9,124 nucleotides of DNA from Candidatus Woesearchaeota archaeon (GCA_023245115.1 JAHFKX010000029.1:1-9124); one strand, 5' to 3'; shown: positions 1 to 6,577, numbered from the stretch's first letter. The notes: a model not told the origin generated them from the letters alone. Made by a program: numbers and translations.

Positions 1-1035
1 GGGGGAAGTAGGCGGTATTCCTGAGGGAGCGGTAAAATGTTTTAATCTCAGGAGGACCACCGATGGCGAAGGCAGCCTACTACAACTGGTCTGACGGTGA
101 GGGATGAAAGCTAGGGGAGCAACCTGGATTAGATATCGAAGGACTTGAATATCAAGTCTCCGATTCCGCGAAATTAGTTTCGCGTTATCGAAAATTTTCC
201 AAATAAAATTTTCGGAATTAGGTCTCATGAATTGTTGCTTAGAAAAACTAACGTTTGTGAGATGTCCGAAAAATATATGAAAATTCATTCGACTAATTAC
301 CCAGTTAGTCCTAGCCGTAAACTCTGCTAGCTTGGTGCGACGCATTCTTCGAGAATGTGTGGTGCCGTAGCGAAGGCGTTAAGCTAGCCGCCTGGGGAGT
401 ACGGCCGCAAGACTGAAACTTAAAGGAATAGGCGGGGGAACACACAAGGGGTGTATGCTGCGGTTCAATTGGATTCAACGCCCGGAACCTTACCAGCGTC
501 GACAGCAGAATGAAGGTCCTCCTGAATGGGGTACTAGACACGCTGAGAGGTAGTGCATGGCCGTCGTCAGCTCGTGCCGTGAGGTGTTCTGTTAAGTCAG
601 AGAACGAGCGAGACCTGTGCCTCTATTTGCGACCCATCTCGAAAGGGGTGGGGCACAATAGGGGGACTGCTGGCGTAAGCCAGAGGAAGGCGCAGGCAAC
701 GATAGGTCTGTATGCTCCAAATACGCTGGGCTACACGTGGCATGCATTGGTTGACACAACGGGCTGCAACTCCGAAAGGAGAAGCGAATCCCTTAACGTC
801 AACCTTGTTCGGATTGAGGGCTGCAATTCGCCCTCATGAAGGCGAAATCTCTAGTAACCGTGTTTTAGCATAGCACGGCGAATACGTCCCTGTTCCTTGC
901 ACTCACTGCCCGTCAACCCATCCGAGTTGGGCGTAAGTGAGGCTCCTGTTGAGGGAGTCGAACTTATACTCAGCGAGGCGGGGTAAGTCGACACAAGGTA
1001 TCCGTAGGGGAACCTGCGGATGGATCACCTCCTTT
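1..1035 (+). rRNA. rrs: 16S ribosomal RNA, 3' part (5' end outside window)
   Basis: Small-subunit rRNA; the window opens inside the gene at roughly E. coli position 640. Visible landmarks are the 790 loop (GGATTAGAT, interrupted by an intron), the 907-926 block at 416-435, GTCGTCAGCTCGTGCCGTGAGG near 563-584, AACGAGCGAGACC near 602, GGGCTACACG near 728, the 1390-1407 block at 897-914, and the 3' terminus GGATCACCTCCTTT near 1022-1035 with the anti-Shine-Dalgarno sequence. Overall signatures such as GTGCCGTGAGGTGT and AAAGGAATNGGCGGGGGA are archaeal. After removing the intron, about 870 nt remain, as expected for this stretch. Several near-universal residues differ (window 430, 903, 907, 991, 992), and at least one pair is compensated, so the gene looks functional but from a divergent lineage. 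The exact 3' end is approximate. Confidence 0.97.
135..298 (+). other. Archaeal BHB-type intron in the 16S rRNA 790 loop
   Basis: The universal sequence GGATTAGATACCC is split after GGATTAGAT (134) and resumes with ACCCAG at 299. The flanks fold into a textbook bulge-helix-bulge. The outer helix is CTGG (125-128)/CCAG (301-304) with one A-C mismatch. The central 4-bp helix is TTAG (129-132)/CTAA (293-296). The two 3-nt bulges are ATA (133-135) and TTA (297-299), and the inner helix is TCGAA (136-140)/TTCGA (288-292). Cutting after the second base of each bulge, as the archaeal splicing endonuclease does, restores an uninterrupted loop. The 164-nt intron has no ORF but is highly structured: perfect hairpins at 142-148/152-158, 167-173/178-184 and 189-198/205-214. 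The insertion point is E. coli 793/794, assigned by eye. Confidence 0.93.
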
Positions 1036-1221
1036 AATATTTGTTTTGCCTCTTTCTGACCAATTCACAATTCACAAGTCACATCACGCTCTCATTAGGA
1101 GAGACATGCAATTCAAGGTCTGAAAACCTTGGATGAAGTGCTGAATAGTCATGAAGCTATAGTAGAAGTCTCAGCTAGTCGTAAGACTAGCTGTGTCAAC
1201 GAACAATTTTCGTTGGAATCA
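1036..1221 (+). other. 16S-23S internal transcribed spacer, no tRNA
   Basis: A 186-nt spacer. No tRNA gene can be folded here, although many Euryarchaeota carry tRNA-Ala at this place. It contains short hairpins: CTCTC/GAGAG near 1090-1104, CAAGGT/ACCTTG near 1115-1132, AGCTAG/CTAGCT near 1173-1192 and CAACGAA/TTCGTTG near 1197-1215. It also holds the 5' strand of the 23S processing stem (1154-1175). A short direct repeat of AATTCAC lies near 1062-1075. Confidence 0.85.
1154..1175 (+). other. 23S processing stem, 5' strand
   Basis: AAGCTATAGTAGAAG (1154-1168) is a perfect 15-nt reverse complement of CTTCTACTATAGCTT at 4201-4215, downstream of the 23S gene. Pairing extends to 22 bp with 4194-4215 if two G-U wobbles are allowed. 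This is the long helix that brackets archaeal 23S precursors and is cut during maturation. The same strand also pairs perfectly over 17 nt (1154-1170) with a second downstream copy at 6490-6506. Confidence 0.85.
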
Positions 1222-1969
1222 ATCTTAGCTGAAAATAGGGCCATTTAGGGGATGGCTTGGCTTGGGAGACCGAAGAAGGCTGTGGCAAGCTGCAGTAAGC
1301 CTAGGGTATGCGCAAGCAGCAATTGAACCTGGGATAGCCGAATTCGACTTCGAGCTTCCTTCGGGAAGCGGTCCGAAAGGACAGGGAACGCGGGGAATTG
1401 AAACATCTTAGTACCCGCAGGAAGAGAAATCAATGAGATGCCGTTATTATGGGCGACTGAAAGCGGCATAGGACAAACTGAATCGCTCTGGCAACAGAGT
1501 TGAGATGTGGTTGACGGTACTGTTGGGTGAGTTTTGCGAAGTCAGTTGGAAAGCTGGACCTTGGAGTGTGAAAGTCACGTAACAAAACTTTTTTGACAGA
1601 TTCCGTCTGCAGAGTAGCGCGCTTTGAGACTGGCGTGTGAATATGGGTGACATTAACATCCAATCCTAAATATTTCCCAAGACCGATAGCGTAAAAGTAG
1701 CGCGAGCGAAAGCTGAAAAGAACTCTTGAAAGAGAGTCAAAAGAACCTGAAACTAAATGGCTTCGGGAAGGTGCGGCCTTTCGGGGTTGCACCGTCCGTG
1801 TTGAAAAACGGGCCGGCGAGTTTTCCTTTGTGGCAAGCCTAACTTGAAAAGAGGGAGGCGTAGCAAAAGCGAGAGCGTGCAGTACAACGAGACGCCACGT
1901 GCGATCGCGTGGAGTCACAAGGGGAAGACCTGAAGCCCGACGATCTAAGCCTGGGCAGGCTGAAGTCCC

Positions 1970-2020
1970 TGTAAAATATCGCGAAAGGATTTCGCGGAAT
2001 GCAAATCCTTCAGATTTACA
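1970..2020 (+). other. Expansion hairpin in 23S domain II
   Basis: Where most 23S rRNAs have a short hairpin of the GGTAACAC type before GGAGGGCCGAA, this gene has about 40 extra bases inside the stem TGTAAA (1970-1975)/TTTACA (2015-2020). The insert can form either CGCGAAA (1980-1986)/TTTCGCG (1990-1996) or AAGGATTT (1985-1992)/AAATCCTT (2003-2010). These overlap and exclude each other. It lacks the 3-nt bulges of a BHB, so it is called an expansion and not an intron. Confidence 0.6.
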
Positions 2021-4103
2021 TGGGGATGGAGGGCCGAAGAGCATTCTACACAAATGTGTACTTCTGACCTGGGTTTAGGAGTGATATGCTCATCGAGTCG
2101 GGCAATAGCTGGTTCCTGCCGAAATGAGCTACAGTTCAGCCTCGGTCGAGCTGGCATGCGGGGTAAAGTACAGATTGGGCATTTAGGGCCTTCGGGTTCG
2201 GTGTCCTGTCTAACTCTGAATCTGCATGTAGCGTAGAAGCCGGGAGTGAGGGAGTCTGGTTAAGCTGGACGACCAAAAGTGGAACAACACAGCGAAGGGT
2301 TAAGGCCCTAAAGAGCTGACTAAGTGTAAGTAAGATGTCATTAGTCCAAGACAGTTGGGCGGTAGGCTTAGAAGCAGCCATCCGTTAAACAACGCGTTAC
2401 AGCGGACCAATCGAGATTAATTGCGTCGCAGATGGACAGGGCTAAGTCAGCCGCCGATACCCTTCCCCTCGTAAGAGTGGAGTAGGCAGGCATGTTGCAG
2501 GCGCAGAAGCTTTTCCGAGAGGAGAAGTGGAGCCTGCAATAAAGTGGATGCCGGTGTAAGTAGTACCTAAGTATAGTGAGAAACTATACCATCAAAGGGC
2601 CAGGGTTCCTCAGCACTAATCGTTAGCTGAGGGTTAGTCGATCCTAAGCTTGAATCGTAACCGTATTAAGCGAAAGGGAATTCCGTTAATATTCGGAAAC
2701 TACAGTTACGCGTGTGGCAACACAAGCGTATTTCCGACGCTTTAGGGTATGCCGAGCGTCTCTATCGAGATGTTTAAGCGCATAAGTCCAGGGAGTTTCG
2801 TAATGAAGAGAGCTGGACGAAAAAGTGAATAGCCCCGCAAGGGGTTTGGTAGATCCCCAGAGCCCGTGAAAAGGGAATACGAAGTTTAACTGTATTCGTA
2901 CCAAGCACCGACACAGGTGCCCCTAGCCTAGAAAGCTAAGATGTGAGAGGACAATCTTCCTAAGGGAATTCGGCAAAATGGCCGCGTATCTTCGGTAGAA
3001 GCGGTTCCAGCAGGCTTGTTAAAGGGCTAGCTGGATGCAATGGCCAGGGGGGCCGGACTGTTTAATAGAAACGTAGGTAACTGCAAAGTCTAAACGGCTT
3101 AGTATAGTTGCTGATTCCTGCCCAGTGCGGATACCTGAAAATCCTTTTCAAGGGAGCGAAGGGTCCGTAAACGGCGGAGGTAACTCTGACCTTCTTAAGG
3201 TAGCGAAATGCCTTGTCATTTAATTGGTGACGTGCATGAAGGGCTAACTAGGTCCCCGCTGTCCCTAGGAAGAACCTCGCGAAGATTTTATCCTAGTGCA
3301 CGAACTAGGGAATTCCAATGGGAAACAAAGACCCCGTTGACCTTTACTGTAGACTGTTGTTGCGGTTCGGTTTTGGCTGCATAGTGTAGTCGGTACCCGT
3401 TACTAGGGCCTGCTCTCGGGCAGGTTTGAGGGAAAAGTGTAACACCGATCTTCCAGGGCTGAATTGCTTACCCTTCGGGGGACACCAGCAGTTGGGCAGT
3501 TTTGCTGGGGCGGCAACCCCCCGAAAAAGTATCGGGGGGATCCAATGGTCAGCTCATCCGGGTTGGTAATCCGGAGTAGACGATAAGGCGAAAAGCTGGC
3601 CTGACACAGTTTCGAAAAGCGAGTAACTGTGACGCGAAAGCGCGGCCTAGTGAACATTAATGTCCTTCTTTTTGAAGGCTTAATCCGATAGAAAAGGTAC
3701 CACGGGGATAACTGAGTCGTGCCGAGTTAGAGTACCCATCGACCTCGGCGCTTGCTTCTTCGATGTCGGCTTTGCCTATCCTGGGTATGCACAAGTACCC
3801 AAGGGTGCAGGGGTTAACTGATTAAAAGGCATCATGAGCTGGGTTTACAACGTCGTGAGACAGTTGGTTTAGTATCTATTGGAATTGTTTGGAGTCTAAG
3901 GAGAAGGCGCTTTTAGTACGAAAGGAACGCAGCGCCCTGGCCTCTAGTGTATGGGCTGTCTGATAAGGCAGGCCCAGCAGCCACGCCAGAAACGGATAAG
4001 CTCTGAAAGCATCTAAGAGCGAAGCCGTCTTCAAAAAGAGACTCCACAGGCGCCCCTAGAAGAGGGGGTTGATAGGATCGGGGTGTACGCAGCAAGGTAA
4101 CGA

Positions 4104-4147
4104 GCTGTTCAGCCCGCGATTACTAAGAGCCATTCTTTTAGTTAAGA
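4104..4147 (+). repeat. Direct repeat copy A: last 44 nt of 23S rRNA
   Basis: Begins GCTGTTCAGCCCGCG and ends TTTTAGTTAAGA. It is identical over all 44 bases to 6441-6484. The right boundary coincides with the end of helix 1, that is, the mature 23S 3' end. Sequence on either side of the two copies differs until the processing-stem repeat. This is the usual geometry of an attachment core at the 3' end of an RNA gene. Confidence 0.95.
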
Positions 4148-4193
4148 CCGCGCAGATCTCAGGATTTGCGTGGCAGTTGAACTTCGTTCAACT
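4148..4193 (+). other. 23S trailer hairpins, present only after copy A
   Basis: Between the 23S end and the processing-stem strand are an imperfect stem (CGCGCA near 4149-4154 with TGCGTG near 4167-4172) and a perfect one (CAGTTGAAC/GTTCAACTG near 4174-4194). In copy B this interval is only 7 nt (6485-6491), so the two 23S termini are not simply identical blocks. Confidence 0.6.
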
Positions 4194-4200
4194 GTTGAGG

Positions 4201-4223
4201 CTTCTACTATAGCTTTCTGATAT
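4201..4223 (+). repeat. Processing-stem repeat copy A
   Basis: CTTCTACTATAGCTTTCTGA and the next three bases are identical to 6492-6514. The first 15 bases are the reverse complement of 1154-1168, so this is the 3' strand of the 23S processing stem. A T-rich tract (4224-4230) follows and could end the rRNA transcript. Confidence 0.88.
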
Positions 4224-4230
4224 TCTTTTT

Positions 4231-4245
4231 AGAAAGGTTTAAATA
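4231..4245 (+). promoter_or_regulatory. Archaeal promoter (BRE + TATA) for the 540-aa gene
   Basis: The TATA box TTTAAATA (4238-4245) is preceded by purine-rich AGAAAGG, which resembles a BRE. The box starts 29 nt before the ATG at 4267, so transcription should begin at or next to the start codon. No Shine-Dalgarno sequence is present. Confidence 0.7.
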
Positions 4246-4266
4246 TTTATTTGAGTAAACAATGGC

Positions 4267-5889
4267 ATGGTTAGCAGAGAACCAATGATTAATATTATTT
4301 ATATTGGTAGATTATCTTTAACTGGCAAACAAACTAAAAAAGGAAAAAAAATTATTTTGGTTGAACCAAAAGCGGTTGCCGCTTTAAACTTTGAAAACCC
4401 AATGCGATATAATCCGCCGCCGGCGGTTGGCGAAGCAAATTTTGCTATTTCTTGCGATTACAGAGAAGCAACTACGAACGAAGACGTTGCTTATTTTAGT
4501 GCGACACTTTTAGATGAAGATGGCAATGTTATAGATAAAGCAGAAGCAAACTCAAAAGATACGTATGGAAAATACAATTATTTTGGAAAAATTTTAAAAT
4601 TGAAAGAAAATTTTGAAAAATATTACAGAAATGCGCCAATAACACTTAAAAGAAAAATTCTCATCGAATGTTTTTTGAAAACAAAAAATTGGAAAAAAGA
4701 ATCTAACTGGGAAATTAAAACTAAAGATTCGAAAGTTTCAGATATTAAAATAAATCTGGAGCGGCCGGAATACCCGAGATGGCCGGTGCCAGAGGTAAGT
4801 GTCGAAGTTCAGCCAGATAGATTTTCTGGCAACAATTGCCCAAAGAATTGCGCTTGTGTTGATATCGGGCGGTTTTATAATTTCACAGCCTGGATTAAAA
4901 ACAATGGCGAGGCAGAAATAATCGGCAACAAAATAATTTTATCCGGCGGAAGCGCGGCATTTCCGATTGTGACGCGCTTGCCAAAGCAAATTCCGCCGCA
5001 CGAAACATTAGGAATTGCAGACAAAAACTGTACCTTTTCGTGGAACTGGCAGTGGTGGTCAGATCCCGAGTCAGATACACTCGGATATATTTCTTGGGTT
5101 ATTGCGCCAACAATCTTTAGTTACAAAATCGGGTGGGATTTGATTGACAAGAACGGATACAAATATTCTGGTGATAAGTTGCAGTGCGTGCAAGTTATAA
5201 TTCCGCAGGCCAAAATAAAGGCTGCGGAATCCTATAACAAAGTTGTGGAAGCGGTTTGGACGTATGAACTACTATCCGTATTTGGGTTTGTTGTTGGGCT
5301 TGCAGCAGAAGCTGAATTAACATTAGTAAAAATAGCAGAACATTTCGGCATAGAACGCGCGGCAGGCGTTGCTATAGAAGAATATGCAAATAAAATAAAA
5401 GACGGCTTGTTAAAAACAATGCAAGACCCGCCAACATTTACTAAAAATTACAAAATTTTACAAAAAATTAGAACTGAAAATTTTAGTACGTTAGTTTCGT
5501 CATTTGCTAAAATACAAAATCAATTTTATTCTGCCAAAAAACTTGGAAAAAGCACAAAACGACACAATAAGCTGTATAAAAAATGCAAAACACTTTTATT
5601 CGAACGCATAAAGTTACACAGCAAACAATTTTTGTCAGCTTCTCGAGCAGCCAAAAAGCTGCCAAAAATAACGCAGGCGGATGCAGATATAATCACAGCT
5701 GCGTTAAAAAATAAAAGAAATAAAAAACTTATTAACACAAATATTAAAAAACTAAGTATTATGAATGTAAATTTAATTTTAGAGTTTCTTGGTCGCACAA
5801 ATTATCCGATTGATTTGAGCAAAAAGTTTGGAGAAGTTAGTAAGTCGCTAAAATTATTTTCGCGGGAGTTTAGAAAGTGGAATCTGTAG
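4267..5889 (+). CDS. Hypothetical beta-rich protein with hydrophobic segment and basic helical C-terminus (540 aa)
   Basis: I do not recognise this protein. Residues about 30-170 and 175-315 look like two beta-sandwich-type regions. The second, with FTAWIKNNGEAEI (206-218), resembles CARDB/Ig-like repeats, but this is a pattern impression only. A cysteine cluster CPKNCAC lies at 191-197; single cysteines occur at 63, 135, 255, 307 and 440. Residues 334-355 (ELLSVFGFVVGLAAEAELTL) are hydrophobic and may be a membrane or buried helix. About 390-540 is strongly basic and helical, rich in Lys and Arg. There is no N-terminal signal peptide. The ATG at 4267 fits the TATA spacing; an ATG at 4262 opens only a tiny frame. 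The 3' end overlaps the next gene by 13 nt. Nothing in it resembles an integrase, nuclease or polymerase. Confidence 0.85.
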   Translation: MVSREPMINIIYIGRLSLTGKQTKKGKKIILVEPKAVAALNFENPMRYNPPPAVGEANFAISCDYREATTNEDVAYFSATLLDEDGNVIDKAEANSKDTYGKYNYFGKILKLKENFEKYYRNAPITLKRKILIECFLKTKNWKKESNWEIKTKDSKVSDIKINLERPEYPRWPVPEVSVEVQPDRFSGNNCPKNCACVDIGRFYNFTAWIKNNGEAEIIGNKIILSGGSAAFPIVTRLPKQIPPHETLGIADKNCTFSWNWQWWSDPESDTLGYISWVIAPTIFSYKIGWDLIDKNGYKYSGDKLQCVQVIIPQAKIKAAESYNKVVEAVWTYELLSVFGFVVGLAAEAELTLVKIAEHFGIERAAGVAIEEYANKIKDGLLKTMQDPPTFTKNYKILQKIRTENFSTLVSSFAKIQNQFYSAKKLGKSTKRHNKLYKKCKTLLFERIKLHSKQFLSASRAAKKLPKITQADADIITAALKNKRNKKLINTNIKKLSIMNVNLILEFLGRTNYPIDLSKKFGEVSKSLKLFSREFRKWNL

Positions 5890-6440
5890 AAAATCTTGAT
5901 GTGTTAATAAATAAATTATTCGCAAGGAAAGAAAAACTAACAGACGAAGAGAAACGAGCCATTATTGCAATTTTGCCGCAAAAAGCAAAGCAACTAAATT
6001 TATATTCTAAATTTTTGGCTGGGGCTGGACTCGTAGATCTTTTAATGCGGCCATTTCGCAATAATATTATTAATTATATAAATGCTTTAGCAATAACTGC
6101 TGCATATGGCGCTGCAATTTTACTGTCCGATGAAGCTCATCGATACGTAGCATATGCTGGTTCGAAAGGAATATTGGAACAAGAAATAGTAAGTTTTGAA
6201 CTAGATAAAAACGCAAAAATGTCTAACGTTGCGCGAGATGAAATAAGTCGGCGAGTATCGAAGTATTATGTTTATCTGGGCGTCGGCTTGCCAACAGCAG
6301 TCGCTGCAGTTGCAGTTTCATATGCGATAGGAGATTATACTTTAGTTAACACTGCACCTTTTATTGGTGGTGCCGTGCTTCTCGTTGGTGCGGTTTGCAG
6401 TCGAATAAGAAAATATTCGCGACTGTCAAAAAGATGTTAG
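5877..6440 (+). CDS. Hypothetical multi-pass membrane protein (187 aa)
   Basis: Unrecognised. It starts at GTG 5877 inside the end of the upstream gene (13-nt overlap), so the two are probably co-transcribed and translationally coupled; only a weak purine stretch (GGGAG near 5864) precedes the start. Residues 1-45 are charged and helical. Likely membrane segments are about 64-84 (IINYINALAITAAYGAAILL), 131-152 (YVYLGVGLPTAVAAVAVSYA) and 157-174 (VNTAPFIGGAVLLVGAV). Between the first two is a soluble stretch (85-130) containing ELDKNAKMSNVARDEISRR. The C-terminal tail is basic (RIRKYSRLSKR). The TAG stop abuts the 23S repeat copy B with no spacing. Pairing with the 540-aa protein suggests a shared membrane-associated role, but the function is unknown. 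Confidence 0.82.
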   Translation: MESVENLDVLINKLFARKEKLTDEEKRAIIAILPQKAKQLNLYSKFLAGAGLVDLLMRPFRNNIINYINALAITAAYGAAILLSDEAHRYVAYAGSKGILEQEIVSFELDKNAKMSNVARDEISRRVSKYYVYLGVGLPTAVAAVAVSYAIGDYTLVNTAPFIGGAVLLVGAVCSRIRKYSRLSKRC

Positions 6441-6484
6441 GCTGTTCAGCCCGCGATTACTAAGAGCCATTCTTTTAGTTAAGA
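6441..6484 (+). repeat. Direct repeat copy B: displaced 23S rRNA 3' end
   Basis: Exact 44-bp duplicate of 4104-4147, containing the helix 98-101 area and the helix 1 strand TTTTAGTTAAGA. The 23S body is absent upstream of it, so this is an orphan terminus. Helix 1 of the intact 23S could in principle pair with this copy as well as with copy A. Confidence 0.95.
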
Positions 6485-6489
6485 TTTGT

Positions 6490-6514
6490 GACTTCTACTA
6501 TAGCTTTCTGATAT
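6490..6514 (+). repeat. Processing-stem repeat copy B
   Basis: 6492-6514 is identical to 4201-4223. Including two more bases, GACTTCTACTATAGCTT (6490-6506) is a perfect 17-nt Watson-Crick partner of 1154-1170 in the 16S-23S spacer. Copy A matches only 15 nt before a wobble. This suggests copy B could be the older 23S trailer. Confidence 0.85.
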
Positions 6515-6545
6515 ATTCTAGTTCTAATTTTCATTGCACAAAAGA

Positions 6546-6553
6546 TTTATATA
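6546..6553 (+). promoter_or_regulatory. TATA box for the winged-helix operon
   Basis: TTTATATA starts 32 nt before the ATG at 6578. The spacing fits a leaderless or near-leaderless transcript and supports 6578 as the real translation start of the regulator operon. Confidence 0.65.
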
Positions 6554-6577
6554 CTGAACTAAATAGGACGAGTTATC

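Larger units (their letters stand above)
1222..4147 (+). rRNA. rrl: 23S ribosomal RNA, complete
   Basis: Large-subunit rRNA of about 2.93 kb. Landmarks in order: the GTPase-centre loop GGCTTAGAAGCAGCC near 2365-2379; the helix 69 region at 3175-3190 followed by CTTAAGGTAGCGAAATG; the P-loop CTGGGGCGG near 3504; the peptidyl-transferase segment GGGGATAACTGAG at 3704-3716; CGATGTCGG at 3761; the A-loop GAGCTGGGTTTA near 3836; and the sarcin-ricin loop AGTACGAAAGG at 3915-3925. The termini are set by helix 1: 1223-1234 (TCTTAGCTGAAA) pairs with 4136-4147 (TTTTAGTTAAGA) over 12 bp including two G-U wobbles. No canonical BHB intron was found. The final 44 nt are duplicated exactly at 6441-6484. 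No 5S gene follows. Ends are accurate to a few bases. Confidence 0.96.
4104..6484 (+). mobile_element. Putative cassette bounded by duplicated 23S 3' ends
   Basis: Two overlapping genes of unknown function (4267-6440) sit between exact 44-bp direct repeats of the 23S terminus. The stop codon of the second gene ends at 6440, immediately before copy B starts at 6441. Recombination between the repeats would remove 2337 bp and leave a normal 23S end followed by the regulator gene at 6578. Elements that integrate into RNA-gene 3' ends are well known for tRNA genes. I see no integrase, transposase or inverted repeats here, so mobility is inferred only from the repeat geometry. A segmental duplication is the alternative. 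Confidence 0.5.

Noticed and set aside
510..839. 109-aa plus-strand open frame in the 16S gene
   Set aside because: Its bases are conserved 16S helices; a coding role is not credible.
1036..1221. tRNA in the 16S-23S spacer
   Set aside because: Several hairpins are present, but there is no T-loop GGTTCRA, no cloverleaf and no acceptor stem.
1976..2014. Possible intron in 23S rRNA
   Set aside because: Removing about 44 nt would give a more usual GTAAC loop, but the flanks pair continuously and show no two 3-nt bulges around a 4-bp helix. It is treated as an expansion hairpin.
1430..2053. 207-aa minus-strand open frame across the 23S gene
   Set aside because: It lies entirely inside 23S rRNA and has rRNA-antisense composition; the same holds for the other open frames in 311-839, 1245-1659, 1945-2904, 3403-3657 and 3913-4095.
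4262..4288. ATG at 4262 as an alternative start
   Set aside because: It is out of frame with the 540-aa gene and ends after 8 codons at TGA.
5526..5798. 90-aa minus-strand hydrophobic open frame
   Set aside because: It is the antisense shadow of the Lys-rich tail of the 540-aa gene; Lys codons AAA read as Phe on the other strand. No promoter was seen for it.
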